DNA from: Desmodus rotundus
Taxonomy: Eukaryota; Chordata; Mammalia; Chiroptera; Phyllostomidae
Direction: 5' to 3'
NCBI RefSeq assembly: GCF_022682495.2
Contig: NC_071391.1
Location: 11,569,680-11,633,679, forward strand
Length of the DNA: 64,000 bases
The position numbers were made by a program, and so were the translations under genes. The notes below the pieces were generated by a model. That model did not search any database. It saw only the letters and a program-made list of their open reading frames with translations, and had not been told where the DNA came from. Shown here piece by piece: positions 10,680-20,922 of the stretch (position 1 is the first letter of the stretch; every line of letters starts with the position of its first letter).

Positions 10680-11250
10680 ACACACTTTATAAAAGTGAAT
10701 ATTCAACTTTCTTAGCTGTCAGGAATATCAAATACTCCAAATAATGGCTTCAATTAAAGGAAAAGATCCTCTTAGTTATTGGTGAGGATGTTCATTAAGG
10801 GACTCACACAAGGGCAGTGTGTTACTGCCAGGTGGATTGGCAGACTTCATAGAAAACTGTATGATGATATTTACTGAATTTAAAATTTATACACACACCC
10901 ACACACATTTTCAACTCCTGGTTTTATATACAAGATAAATGGGTGTTTATATCTACTAAAAGGTATTTCAGGAGTGTTCACACTAAAATTAGTAGTAATA
11001 ACAAAAGAGAAAACAACTCCACTGCCTACCATGCACATTAAAGTAGATGAAAAAGTAACAATATAGTTGTACAAACCTATGCTGTACACTAAACGGATTC
11101 CTCTTTGCAACTGAACGCAACAACATGAACAACTGCGTAACTGACTACAGCAGCACATGCTTTAGGTGTCTGCTTGTTCTTGATCCAAAACTACTCCTCC
11201 GTGAAAATAACCAAAAATGTAGTTATTCCTTTGCATGGAGACACTAGTGA
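10680..11250 (+). mobile_element. Old L1/HAL1-like ORF2 fragment
   Basis: Sequence order recalls L1 ORF2 near its 3' end: 'ttggtgaggatgttcat', 'gattggcagacttcatagaaaa', then 'actccactgcctaccatgc' and 'aacatgaacaactgcg'. Heavily mutated. Present in the same position in the other three A-downstream blocks (from about 19735, 39895 and 59765). Confidence 0.5.
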
Positions 11251-11266
11251 TTTAAGAGGATTCCTG

Positions 11267-11503
11267 GTGCCCTGACGGATGGGGCTCAGTTTGATGGGTG
11301 TCATCTGCAAAGTGAAAGGTTGCCAGTTTGATTCCCAATCAGGGCACAGACACAGGTGGCAGGTTCATGCACTGTCGGAGCGTCTACAAGAGGGAACCAA
11401 CTGCTCTTTCACTCTCACAACATGTTTCTCTCCCTCATTTTCTCCCTCCTGTCCCCTCTCTCTAATCACAAATCCATAAAATTTTAAAATCTTTTTTAAA
11501 AAG
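11267..11503 (+). mobile_element. VES-type tRNA-derived SINE (copy 1)
   Basis: Has a tRNA-like head with A box (gatggggctcagttt) and B box (gtttgattcccaatc), 'cagggcacagacac', then the pyrimidine-rich 3' body typical of bat VES SINEs (tttctctccctcattttctcc, 'cccctctctctaat') and an A-rich tail. The head is not a functional tRNA gene. It is the best clue to a bat host. Shared by four units at the same place, so it predates their duplication. Confidence 0.8.
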
Positions 11504-11880
11504 GATATCCTCAAGTAGAACTATTTGGTGATTCTGTTTTGGTGTTCTATTTGCTGTTTTAGTTTTGGTTACAAGGGCATTTATTTTAAATTTGTCTAGC
11601 TACATACTTATCATTTAAGTAATATCATGTACATTACATATCAAAAAGGTTCCCCAAAAAACAAATCTGTGTAAGCACCATTAGATTCTAAGAAACTCCA
11701 GAAATTTAATGTTGTAAAATGTTTAGTTCCAGTGCTGCCTTGTTTAAAATTAAAGTTCAGTATACTCTTGTAATATAATGGAGCAACTAATAAGAAATAT
11801 TTCTGTAATAATATGTCATGTTGCTTATAAATGATCACTGTATTTTTAAGCAAGTATGTCTTATTCAAAATATGAGCACT
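11504..11880. repeat. Duplicated spacer between SINE and L1
   Basis: AT-rich spacer of about 380 bases repeated between the SINE and the inverted L1 in all four units. No gene or known repeat recognised. Confidence 0.5.
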
Positions 11881-13237
11881 TTCTTTGTTTATTGATGTTC
11901 AACTACAGTTGTCTCCAATTTCCCACACTACTCATGCCTTCCTTACCAATCCCCTCCCCACCCTCGATCCTATCCTTTGGCTTTCTCCATGTGTCCTTCA
12001 TGTATGGTCATTCATGACCCTTCCTCCATATTACTCCATTATTACACACACCCCGTCCCTTTGGTTTCTGATGGTTTTTTCTTTATTTTAGTGTCTCTGG
12101 TTATGTTTTGCTTGCTTGTTTGTTTGGTTGATTAGATTCCACTTGCAGGTGAGATCTGATGGTATTTGTCTTTCAATGCCTGGCTTAGTTCACTTAGCAT
12201 AATTCTCTCCAGATCCATCCATGCTGTTGCAAGAGTAGGAGCTCCTTCTTTCTCTCTGCTGTGTAGTATTCCATTGGGTAATTGTACCATAAATTTTGAC
12301 CCACTCATTTACTGGTAGGCACTTGGGTGGCTTCCAAAACTTGGTTATTGGAAATTTTGCTGCTGAGTATTGGGGTGCATAGCTTCTTTTGAATTGCTGC
12401 TTCAGCATTCTTTGGGGATAACTCAAGCAGTGGTACCACTGGGTCAAAAGGCAGTTCCATTTTTAGTTTTCTGAGGAAATTCCATGGTGTTTTCCAGAGT
12501 GGCTGCACCAGTCTGCATTCCCACCAACAGTGCACTCGGGTTTCCTTTTCTCCACAACCTCACCAGCACTTGTTTGTTGATTTGTTTATGATGGTAGCTC
12601 TGACCAGTGTGGAGTGGTATCTCTTTGTGGTTTTAATTTGAATCTCTTTAATGGCTAGCATCCTTTTATGTGTCTCTGGGCCCTCTGTATGTCCTTTGGA
12701 GAATTATCTGTTCAGGTCCTTTGCCCATTTTTTAATTGGGTTCTTTGTCTTCTTCGAGTAGAGTCTTCTGAATTCTTTATATATTTTGGAGATCATACCC
12801 TTCTCCGAGGTATCATTTATAAATACATTTTCCAATACAGTAGGTTCCCTTTTCATTTTGCTGATGTTTTCTTTAGCCGTGCAGAAGCTTTTTATTTTGT
12901 TTAAGTCCCATTGTTTATTCTTTCATTAATGTCCTCTGCTCAAGAGGAGATGTAGGTGAAAACATTACTGCTTGGAATGTCTGAGATTTCTTGCCTATGT
13001 TTTCCTCTAGGACTTTTAATGTGTTGCCCCTTCTAATATTGTTTCCAGGAACAAGGAGACTAGTGAACCTTTTTTCCCTTGGTGCCGTTACAAAGCATAA
13101 ATTCACAGAAATGGAATTGTGGGGTCATAAGCAGTTTTATTTTTAATTGTTTAAAGTATACTCCATAATGCTTTCTACCATGGCTGCACCAATCTCCAAG
13201 CTCACCAATAGTGCACGAGATATCCCTCTTCTCCACA
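11881..13237 (-). mobile_element. LINE-1 3' part, antisense (copy 1)
   Basis: The minus strand encodes the L1 ORF2 C-terminal region in broken frames: [20 protein letters not shown] near 12480-12535, [10 protein letters not shown], then SNNQVLEATQVPTSK in place of the usual 'KTWNQPKCPT' region, and WNTTQQRER near 12250. To the right follow older ORF2 parts (KVLEENIGKK near 13010). From about 13090 to 13237 a second antisense fragment repeats the 'gggtcataagcag...tctccaca' region, so two L1 pieces are probably nested. The 3' end is at 11881 without a clear poly(T), so the insertion is old. Confidence 0.75.
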
Positions 13238-13510
13238 TGAAGGAAATACAAATGGTTGTAAGAAAATAGTACAAACAACTCTCTGCTAACAAATTGAGCT
13301 ATCAGGACAAAATAGATAAGTTCCTAGAAACATACAATCTTGCAACACTGAATCAGGAAGAATCAGAGAATCTGAATAGACAGGATACAACTAGGGAAAT
13401 TGAAGTAGTAACCGAAAACTCTCAACAAACCAACGTCTTGGACCAGACAGTCTCACAGGTGAATTTTACCAAACATTCACAAAACACCTATTTTAAGCAA
13501 CCTTTATGAG
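13238..13510 (+). mobile_element. LINE-1 ORF2 fragment, sense (inverted 5' part, copy 1)
   Basis: The + strand reads KFLETYNLATLNQEESENLN followed by a TREIE region and then a frame-shifted LDQTVSQVNFT where other copies keep GPDSLTGEFY. This is the start of the reverse transcriptase domain of L1 ORF2. It lies head to head with the antisense L1, as expected for a 5'-inverted (twin-primed) insertion. Confidence 0.75.
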
Positions 13511-13690
13511 TTTAATGAAAATGTCCAAAAGACTCTACTTTACTTATTACCTCTAGGTTTCAATTTCTGTACCAATAATGAGTTTATTAGAAACAACTCA
13601 GGATGTATGCATCATAACATATATGATAATATATGGTGATTATTACACAACATAAACCATCTCACTCTGTTAAAAAGGCCAAAATCGACT

Positions 13691-13699
13691 GTCAAATAT
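13691..13699. other. Rearrangement junction: B-upstream joined to A-upstream
   Basis: Left of this point the sequence matches 22576-22765 (start of a B-upstream block). Right of it the sequence matches 31212 onward (start of an A-upstream block). Both parents carry ATTTATAT near the break, a possible microhomology. Relative to the neighbouring unit about 8.4 kb, including a complete B gene, is missing. Confidence 0.75.
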
Positions 13700-16600
13700 T
13701 TTCTAATATTTCCTGGATGCCTTCAGTTCTGCACCCCATTACAAATCCCTATGTTGGGCTGCCCTCTTGGCTGCACCATGATACACTCACATGTAACAGC
13801 TTGGAGAAATCTCATATACATAGAACTGAATGAACAGACGTGAGAGGATAAAAGCAGAAGACTATAATTCCATACACTTTATAAAAACATACACAACTAT
13901 TTGACAATTTGGCAGCGATTGTGTTACGGTCCACTAACAGTCGCGGAAAAGCTAGTTTTCTCGTTGTTCAGGGTTTGGATGCAGGCACATTTGAACTTTC
14001 AGTAACGTAGTTTTTGAAATACACATATACATATCATTAAAAAGTTTTCCAAATACCAAAGACTACTTACTATCAGATGGTAGGCAATGGTCTGATTTCT
14101 GTTTTAGATTTCTCTAATTTTTATCTTTATTGGACTGAAAGTATGCTATTAAACCTATTACAGAGATTTTAAATTACTAACAGTTTCTTATCAACACACA
14201 TTTTCAGAATATTATTGTAAAATTAACAAAGAATACAACTTCCATATAAAGTATTTCATTAAATGATTGTCTTCTTTTTTTTTTTTTTTTTTTACCAGAA
14301 AGTGCTACCTCACTGATATATCACAGGTATTTTTAGCAGCCTTCAGAAACTACTTTCCTTGTTCCTGACTCAGGAATCCTTACTGAACTGGTTTTCTTTG
14401 GTGGCTTTGTCAAGCTCTGCACTTTGTGATAAAGACCCAGGCCTCAGGGCAGAACATCCATTATCTGGAAGAAGGAGATCCAGAGAAGACTGTTCTCTTC
14501 TAACTACTGGGTGTGGGGCGCCCAGGATATAAGGAATGCCCTGTAGACATAGAAAATCTTTTCTCCCTTGTTTGCTCTGAAGTCTTAACTTGTGTTGTGA
14601 ATCTTCCCCGCCCCACATGTAGTTAAAGAAAACCATTCTATTAGAACATAAAACCTTCGGGAATGAATTTAAATTATCTACTTTTGGAGAATATATTGCT
14701 CTCCATACTCTGGATGTCATGGGGAATGGGAGTTACACTACAGGGGCTCCCAGTTTATGAAGATCACCTTTGGATCCTGCTGGAAGAGTGTGTCCCCTGA
14801 GGCAGCTGGCATCCCTGGAGACAGGGAGCACCTGAGGGGAAAAGGAGGGGGGGAGGAATCTGAAGAAGGTGACCAAGGAGGACTCTGCATCCTCCCCACA
14901 CACCCCAGAGAATTAAGACAATGGTAGTGGAGCTCTTTGGTCCCACAGCTACAGCACTCTCTTGTGGTTACCTGGTGGAAAAAAACTTAGGTGGTTTTTC
15001 AACACACCTAACAGTTTTTTAAGTCTGTAGTTTTTTCTCAATCACCCTGCCTGTAGAAAAATAACACATGACAAAACATATAATTAATTGTATCTGTCAC
15101 GTATTCCTGAGAGGCTGTGTTCAACGCCCAGCAAGCAGACAAGGAGAAGGAGATTTAACGGAGCTCAGTGGGGAGGCAGGGCTGAGCCCTCCTGCAGACA
15201 GACTGGGTGGAGCACGGAAGTCAATGCACCTGGACTTGCTGTTCCTCTCATGTCTGTATCAGATTTCTCTAATTTTTATCATCATTGCACTGAATATATG
15301 CTATCTAACCTATAAAGGGTATGTAATGTTATACAAAATTTTAATTACTTTTATCAATCTAACTATTTTAAAGACATATATAAACGGCAGGAAATACAAT
15401 GAAATGCCAGCATGAATTGTGGAGGTGATAGGACTTTTCATTTTTAATCTCTTAGCTATACTTTGTATATTTTAAAAGAAATATCAAAGCATTTTTAAAA
15501 GATGTGTTTTCAGGAACAGATATTCAAATGAGTTTATGCCAAGGGTTTGGAGAAACACCCATGGATAATACATCATTAATCTGCTTTTCTGTTTCTGTTC
15601 TTCTATCTTCCACTCCACTGTCACTATTTGCACAGAACACAAGGGGTCACATACAACACACATAACATAATTGATTGGGTAAATTAGAACAGTGGGACAT
15701 ACAACATAATTGGCCTCCCAAAGACCAATGCTTTTAAAGCAAAGAAGGGCAGATTTCAGAGCTACTTAAGGAAAATAGAAATCAAAGAACACAAGAAGCA
15801 ATATTTTACACTTTAGGGAAATGGAGACATAGTTCAATGTGAATTCTCTCTGAATTTACTGGGCTGTGGACAGATGAGGACTTTCATCCTGTGACGGACA
15901 AGGTCTGTTCTGTTGGTGAATACATCGTGGGGATTCTGGCTGGTTACAGGAAAGTGACTCACACAGAAATACAACAACCCTTTCTTACCTCTCTGTCACC
16001 CCTGAGACCAGCATGCCTGGAGTCAGGTCACAAACACTATGCAGAAGCTCTACTGAACAGCAGCCGCTGTCAGAGGGAGCACAGTGAGCCCAGGCCTATT
16101 CCAGTCTAACTCTCACCCATGGGGACCCTCCAGCCTCTTCCCGAGCACCAGCACCCTCCTGCTCCAGGGGGTCCTGAGTCACAGACTATCTCTCTCCATG
16201 GTTGTGCAGACTGGAAAGGACATGAGGGGATAGTAGGGAATAGGGGAATGTTCCATCCAGACATCACCATATCTCTGCCCGTCCACAATTGTGACAATGG
16301 AGGAAAACAAAACAACATATGCACTCCTTGTACCTCTCAACTAACTATGTTTCGCAATTACAGGATACAACAGAGTCTCCACAATACTGAAAAACAGCAA
16401 CAATCTTATCAGAAGAGTGGTTTACTGAACCAAGTAATTAAAGAACTATTGCCTCAGCTATGAAAGCATCAATTTCTTAATCTCTAAGAAAGGAGTAACA
16501 AAAATTATCACAAATACTACATAGGTTGGTATGGAAATAGCATGATTTAATATAAAACTGTGCCACAAACTAGGTATAATGTTATATAAATGTAAGATAT

Positions 16601-16785
16601 AGGATCATTAATGTTTATGGATTTACATTATATATCAAGTATTTCCAAAGAGTCAGATTTCCTCAAGGAGTTCTGGCATTGTTTACTTCTTTTTCTGATT
16701 ACTGAGAAATAGAAAGAATCAGCAATTTAACTGATAAGATAGATGATGTTAACACTGCACATCCATTTCCTTCCTCCACAACCAG
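13695..16785 (+). repeat. A-type upstream block, copy 2 (non-coding, gene 2)
   Basis: Full-length A-upstream block. It shares subtype features with the copy before gene 6 rather than those before genes 1 and 4: a poly(T) run near 14276-14294, the phrase 'ccactaacagtcgcggaaaagc', and the CCCAGCAAGC form of the O/E-like element near 15127. A decayed L1-like piece lies near 13790-13910. No gene recognised. Confidence 0.7.
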
Positions 16786-16803
16786 GGATTGCCAACCTGA
16801 GTG
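16761..16803 (+). promoter_or_regulatory. Splice acceptor and 5' UTR of gene 2
   Basis: The pyrimidine tract (atccatttccttcctccac) ends in ACCAG at 16781-16785; the exon would begin at 16786, 18 bases before the ATG. An in-frame TGA lies at 16798-16800. Confidence 0.75.
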
Positions 16804-17742
16804 ATGGCTGTTGAGAACTGCACCGTGTTCACGGACTTCATACTCTTAGGACTCTCTGGCAGGCGGGATGTGCAGCAGGGGCTCTTTGTGCTCTTCCTGC
16901 TGGTTTATGGCATCACTGTGATCGCCAACCTAGGGATGATCCTGCTGATCAGCATGGATGCCCGGCTCCACACGCCCATGTATTATTTCCTGAGCAATCT
17001 GTCTTTCTGTGACGTCTGCTACTCCTCCACTATCTCTCCAAAGATGCTGGCTGATTTCTTATCTGAGCAAAAGAAGATCTCATATAGCTTATGTGCTGTT
17101 CAGATGTTCTTTCTTGGTGCCTTTGCAGATGTAGAATGTATCATGCTGTCTGTCATGGCCTATGACCGTTATGTAGCCATTTGTAATCCTCTTCTGTATA
17201 CAGTGACCATGTCCAGGAGGGTGTGCATCCAGCTGGTGGCCACTGCCTACACTGCAGGTTTTATGGATATGGCAATCTTTACCTATTTCACATTTCGATT
17301 GTCATTCTGCAATTCCAATATCATCAATCACTTTTTCTGTGACTTACCACCCTTACTAGCCATCTCCACCTCAGACACAACCACCAGTGAAATAGCAATG
17401 ACCATTTACTGTAGTTGTGTTGTGGGGTACAGCGTCATCACTGTCCTCCTCTCCTACAGCTACATAATAACTACCATCCTTCACATGAAGTCCGCCACAG
17501 GCAGACACAAAGCCTTCTCTACCTGTGCCTCCCATTTAACTGCTGTGGCTATGTTTTATGGGACGCTCCTCTTCATGTATTTCCGACCCAACTCAAGCTA
17601 CTCCATGGACACAGACAAAGTGGCCTCTGTTTTCTACACAGTTGTCATCCCCATGTTAAACCCACTCATCTACACTGTGAGGAATAAGGATGTGAAAGGT
17701 GTCCTGAAAAAGGTCGTTGTCACTAAATTATGTTCTGTGTGA
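16804..17742 (+). CDS. Olfactory receptor, OR5-like (gene 2, A/B chimera)
   Basis: Intact single-exon OR of 312 residues with the full motif set: NCT glycosylation site, LHTPMY, C97, [10 protein letters not shown] (118-127), SFCN/FFCD loop-2 cysteines, [10 protein letters not shown] and PMLNPLIY. Up to about residue 113 it is A-type ([30 protein letters not shown]) with the normal TM3 length. From about residue 124 on it is B-type ([46 protein letters not shown]), and the 3' flank is also B-type. The gene therefore has a crossover inside the coding region. Odd residues: Y in TIYCSC and GYSV of TM5, and IYTVRN in place of IYSLRN at the end of TM7. Reading frame is open throughout and I regard it as a working receptor with a recombined binding pocket; ligand unknown. 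Confidence 0.95.
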   Translation: MAVENCTVFTDFILLGLSGRRDVQQGLFVLFLLVYGITVIANLGMILLISMDARLHTPMYYFLSNLSFCDVCYSSTISPKMLADFLSEQKKISYSLCAVQMFFLGAFADVECIMLSVMAYDRYVAICNPLLYTVTMSRRVCIQLVATAYTAGFMDMAIFTYFTFRLSFCNSNIINHFFCDLPPLLAISTSDTTTSEIAMTIYCSCVVGYSVITVLLSYSYIITTILHMKSATGRHKAFSTCASHLTAVAMFYGTLLFMYFRPNSSYSMDTDKVASVFYTVVIPMLNPLIYTVRNKDVKGVLKKVVVTKLCSV

Positions 17743-18789
17743 AAACATGTTCACCAAAAAATATTCATTTAGAGATGTTGAGAATTGCAATTTAGGCACT
17801 TTGACACAGTTTTGTTGTAGTCTCACAAATAAATCTGAATATTTCTTTATTCCCTTTGTGCCTAAATTGAATGCAGAGAATAGTCATCATGAATCTTCAT
17901 CTCTTCAAACTAAAGACTCGTAATAGGTTTACTCTTGGATTTGTAAAGGGGGTCTTTATGTATTACTCTGCTCTATTCATTGGTATATATCCCAGAGAGT
18001 TATGGGCATAGTACCATGTTCCTCCAGGTTTAAAGCTCCATTTTTAAGGAAATGATTTTAATAAACTTGCTGAACCCGAAGGGAGCTTTAGTGGTTTAAA
18101 TTACCTTCTGCTGTCTTCTTCCTATGTGCTCATATCATCCTATAAATTTCCCATCATAACACTTAGAATTAATAACTAGTAAATGAATGAGTAAGAGTAA
18201 ATTAAAACTGTCCTGCCTTCGCTCAGAGTTCAATAACTGCAAGGCTCCTCTCTATCTAGTTCACAGGTATTTCTACTTTGTTATTTACAATGCTCATTTT
18301 CAGGGTGGCATTCATAAATATTTATGCAATGAATGAAGATGTGCCCCCTGCAATACAGATGGAAAATGCAGCCTTTGTCTATGAAAAAGACAATAACTTT
18401 GTTTTGTTTTATTCTAGCATGTTCATTTTACACAAAACCCACCTGTATTTCTTCTTTGCCCAAGGCTGGCTAGGTATCAGGTATATGGTTCATGTGATAT
18501 AGACAACTTCTCAGAACCTCTATTTCTGATCGTGCTACCCCATGGGTCAGCAGCATCAGCAGCTCTACATTTATTTGGCGCTTCACAGCCTTCACCTCAG
18601 ACTGTGGATTTTCCCTCTTGCCCTCGCTCTGGGGAACAGACACCTGCTCTTGTCAACAGAACAGAAATTGCATGAACGGTGCTTGGGGGTGGAGGACCTT
18701 GACCTTCTCTAATAGGCACTGTCCCTTTAATGTATGCAGTGTGCTTAATATATGTACTTTATCTCTCTTTACACCATGTTCATAGCATT
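17743..18789 (+). repeat. B-type downstream block, short copy after gene 2
   Basis: Matches the first kilobase after genes 3 and 5 (26013 and 46046 onward), including 'ttcatagcatta' at the right edge. It is cut at 18790, where A-downstream sequence takes over. It holds the likely poly(A) signal of gene 2. A 74-codon open frame at 18278-18502 is also present after gene 5 but is broken after gene 3, so it is not called as a gene. Confidence 0.7.
18060..18065 (+). terminator. Poly(A) signal AATAAA, gene 2
   Basis: AATAAA in 'tttaataaacttgctgaac', 318 bases after the stop, in the position homologous to the signals of the other genes. Confidence 0.5.
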
Positions 18790-18932
18790 ATACTGCAACA
18801 CTGACTACTGCAGGGTAGTGATCATTGTTCAGTATGTCCATTCCAGTCCAAGCTCCTTGGCTGACAGGCTACATTGATGTGACACAAATGATTCTTATAT
18901 TAAAAATGGCTGGACTCTTTCCACGCACACTT
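18790..18932 (-). mobile_element. Mariner-like element, truncated at rearrangement junction
   Basis: Only the right end of the element remains (from 'tactgcaacactgactactgcaggg' to 'ggctggactctttccac'). The first base of the A-type match coincides with the breakpoint, so one end of the rearrangement lies inside the mariner. Confidence 0.65.
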
Positions 18933-20318
18933 GATATACCTTCTTTCAACTTACAGTCCTAACTTCAGTAGAGTTCTTTCCCCAGAATACAACTACACTG
19001 TCGTGCCAACATCTGTAGGTTTGTCTTCCCATCTCTGGCTCCTGAGCATAGTCTCCTTCAGTAATTTTGTGTAATCAATCAGTGTTACACAATAATTCCT
19101 TAACTAGAGTTCTTTATTTCTGCTCAGGCATTAATATCTCCAAACACAGGCACTACCAAGGATGAAGGATCTATGTATAATAATCCAAGCAAACAGCTCT
19201 GTGTGGTAAAAATCTGGTTAGCAAAATTTGATGAACCAAAAATGAAATAATTCTCATGGTATCTATAAGTGCATGGCTACATATGAAGAGGCAGCATGTC
19301 CAACCAAGCTTGAAATCTTCTGCAGAAACATGGTCTGAACCACGGAAGCAATTACAACATTCAGTCAGAGTGTCTCCTCCCATCTCACTCTACCTGTGAC
19401 CTTCAACAAACCACTCTTTCTCTTCGGACCTCAGGTTCCACTCTGTCAAATGAGGGGTTTAAAAGTCAGTAATCTTATTCTTTATTCAAGTCACTGCATC
19501 CTGGATTATAGTAACATGAGTCTGTCAGTGCTCATACCCGCTGGGCATGATTGAGACAATGGCAGATGGCAGGGAACACACTCATACCAGTGGAATGCAT
19601 TATAGCTGTAGGCCAGTCAGACCTGGACTGGAAGTGGCAGTGATGGCAGACAGACAGAGAGTTTGGGATGTGGGAGCCCCACTACCACCAAGCTGGTCCC
19701 CTTAACAGGCCTCTGAATTTGCACTAGGAGACACACTTTATAAAAGTGAATATTCAACTTTGTTAGTTGTCAGGAATATCAAATATTCCAAATAATGGCT
19801 GCAGTTAAAGGAAAAGATTCTCTTAGTTACTGGTGAGGATGTTCATTAAGGGACTCACACAAGGGCAGTGTGTTACTGCCAGGTGGATTGGCAGACTTCA
19901 TAGAAAAACTGTATGATGATATTTACTAAATATTAATTTTACATACACACCCACACACATTTTCAACTCCTAGTTTTATATACAAGATAAATGGGTGTTT
20001 ATGTCTACTAAAAGGTATTTCAGGAGTGTTCACACTAAAATTAGTAGTAATAACAAAAGAGAAAACAACTCCACTGCCTAGCATGTACGTGAAAGTAGAT
20101 CAAAAAGTAACAATATACTTGTACAAAACTATGGTGTACACCAATCGGATCCATCTTTGCAACTGAACGCAACAACGTGAACAAGTGTGTAACTGACCGC
20201 AGCAGCACATGCTTTAGGTGTCTGCTTGTGCTCAGTTAAAAGTTAATCTTCCATGATAATAACCAAAAATGTAGTTATTGCTTTGCATGAAGACACTAGT
20301 GACTTCAGAGGTTTTCAG
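18933..20318. repeat. A-type downstream tail, copy 2 (non-coding)
   Basis: Matches 9713-11266. Includes a MIR at about 19380-19485 and the old L1-like fragment at about 19735-20260. Compared with copy 1 it has lost one of the two 'cactcaggcatta...caaacacaagcactacc' repeats near 19120-19155. No gene seen. Confidence 0.6.
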
Positions 20319-20546
20319 GTGCCCTGATGGATGGGGCTCAGTTTGTTGGGTGTCATCCACAAAGTGAAAGGTTGCCAGTTTGATTCCCAGTCAGGGCACA
20401 GACTCGGGTTGCAGGTTCTTTCCCTGTCGGGTCGTGTACAAGAGGCAACCAACTGCTCTTTCCCTCTCACAACATGTTTCTCTCCTTCTTTTTCTCCCTC
20501 CTATCCCCTCTCTTTAAACACAAATCTGTAAAATCATTTTTAAAAA
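20319..20546 (+). mobile_element. VES-type tRNA-derived SINE (copy 2)
   Basis: Same insertion as 11267-11503 by position and flanks: tRNA-like boxes, 'gattcccagtcagggcacag', pyrimidine-rich body and A-rich tail. Confidence 0.8.
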
Positions 20547-20922
20547 GGATATCCTCGAGTAGAATGCTTTGGTGATTCTGTTTTGGTGTTCTATTTGTTG
20601 TTTTAGTCTTGGTTAAACGGTATATATTTTAAATTTGTCTAGCTATATACTTTTCATTTAAGTAATATAATGTACATTACATATCAAAAAGGTTCTCCAA
20701 GGAGCAAATCTGTGAATGCACCATTAGATTCTAAGAAACTTCAGAAATTTAATGTAAAATATTTAGTTCCAGTGCTGCGTTGTCTATAAAAAAGTTCAGT
20801 ATATTCTTGTAAAATAATGGAGCAACTTTTAAGGAATATTTCTGTAATAATATGTAAAGTTGCTTACAAATGATCACTATATTTTTAAACAAATGTGTCT
20901 TATTCAAAATGTGAGCACTTTC
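20547..20922. repeat. Duplicated spacer between SINE and L1 (copy 2)
   Basis: Homologous to 11504-11880; AT-rich, nothing recognised. Confidence 0.5.

Noticed and set aside
11267..11345. tRNA-like A and B boxes
   Set aside because: Head of the tRNA-derived SINE. It lacks a complete cloverleaf and is followed by the SINE body and A-rich tail.
11279..11479. 66-codon open frame repeated four times near 11.3, 20.3, 40.5 and 60.4 kb
   Set aside because: It is the translation of the VES SINE.
14370..14720. 116-codon minus-strand open frame in the A-upstream block (related frames at 2730-3023 and 51903-52259)
   Set aside because: Length and frame differ among copies, and there is no recognisable domain, splice context or start preference.
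17415..17687. 90-codon open frame overlapping gene 2 (same in genes 3 and 6)
   Set aside because: Second-frame shadow of the OR coding sequence.
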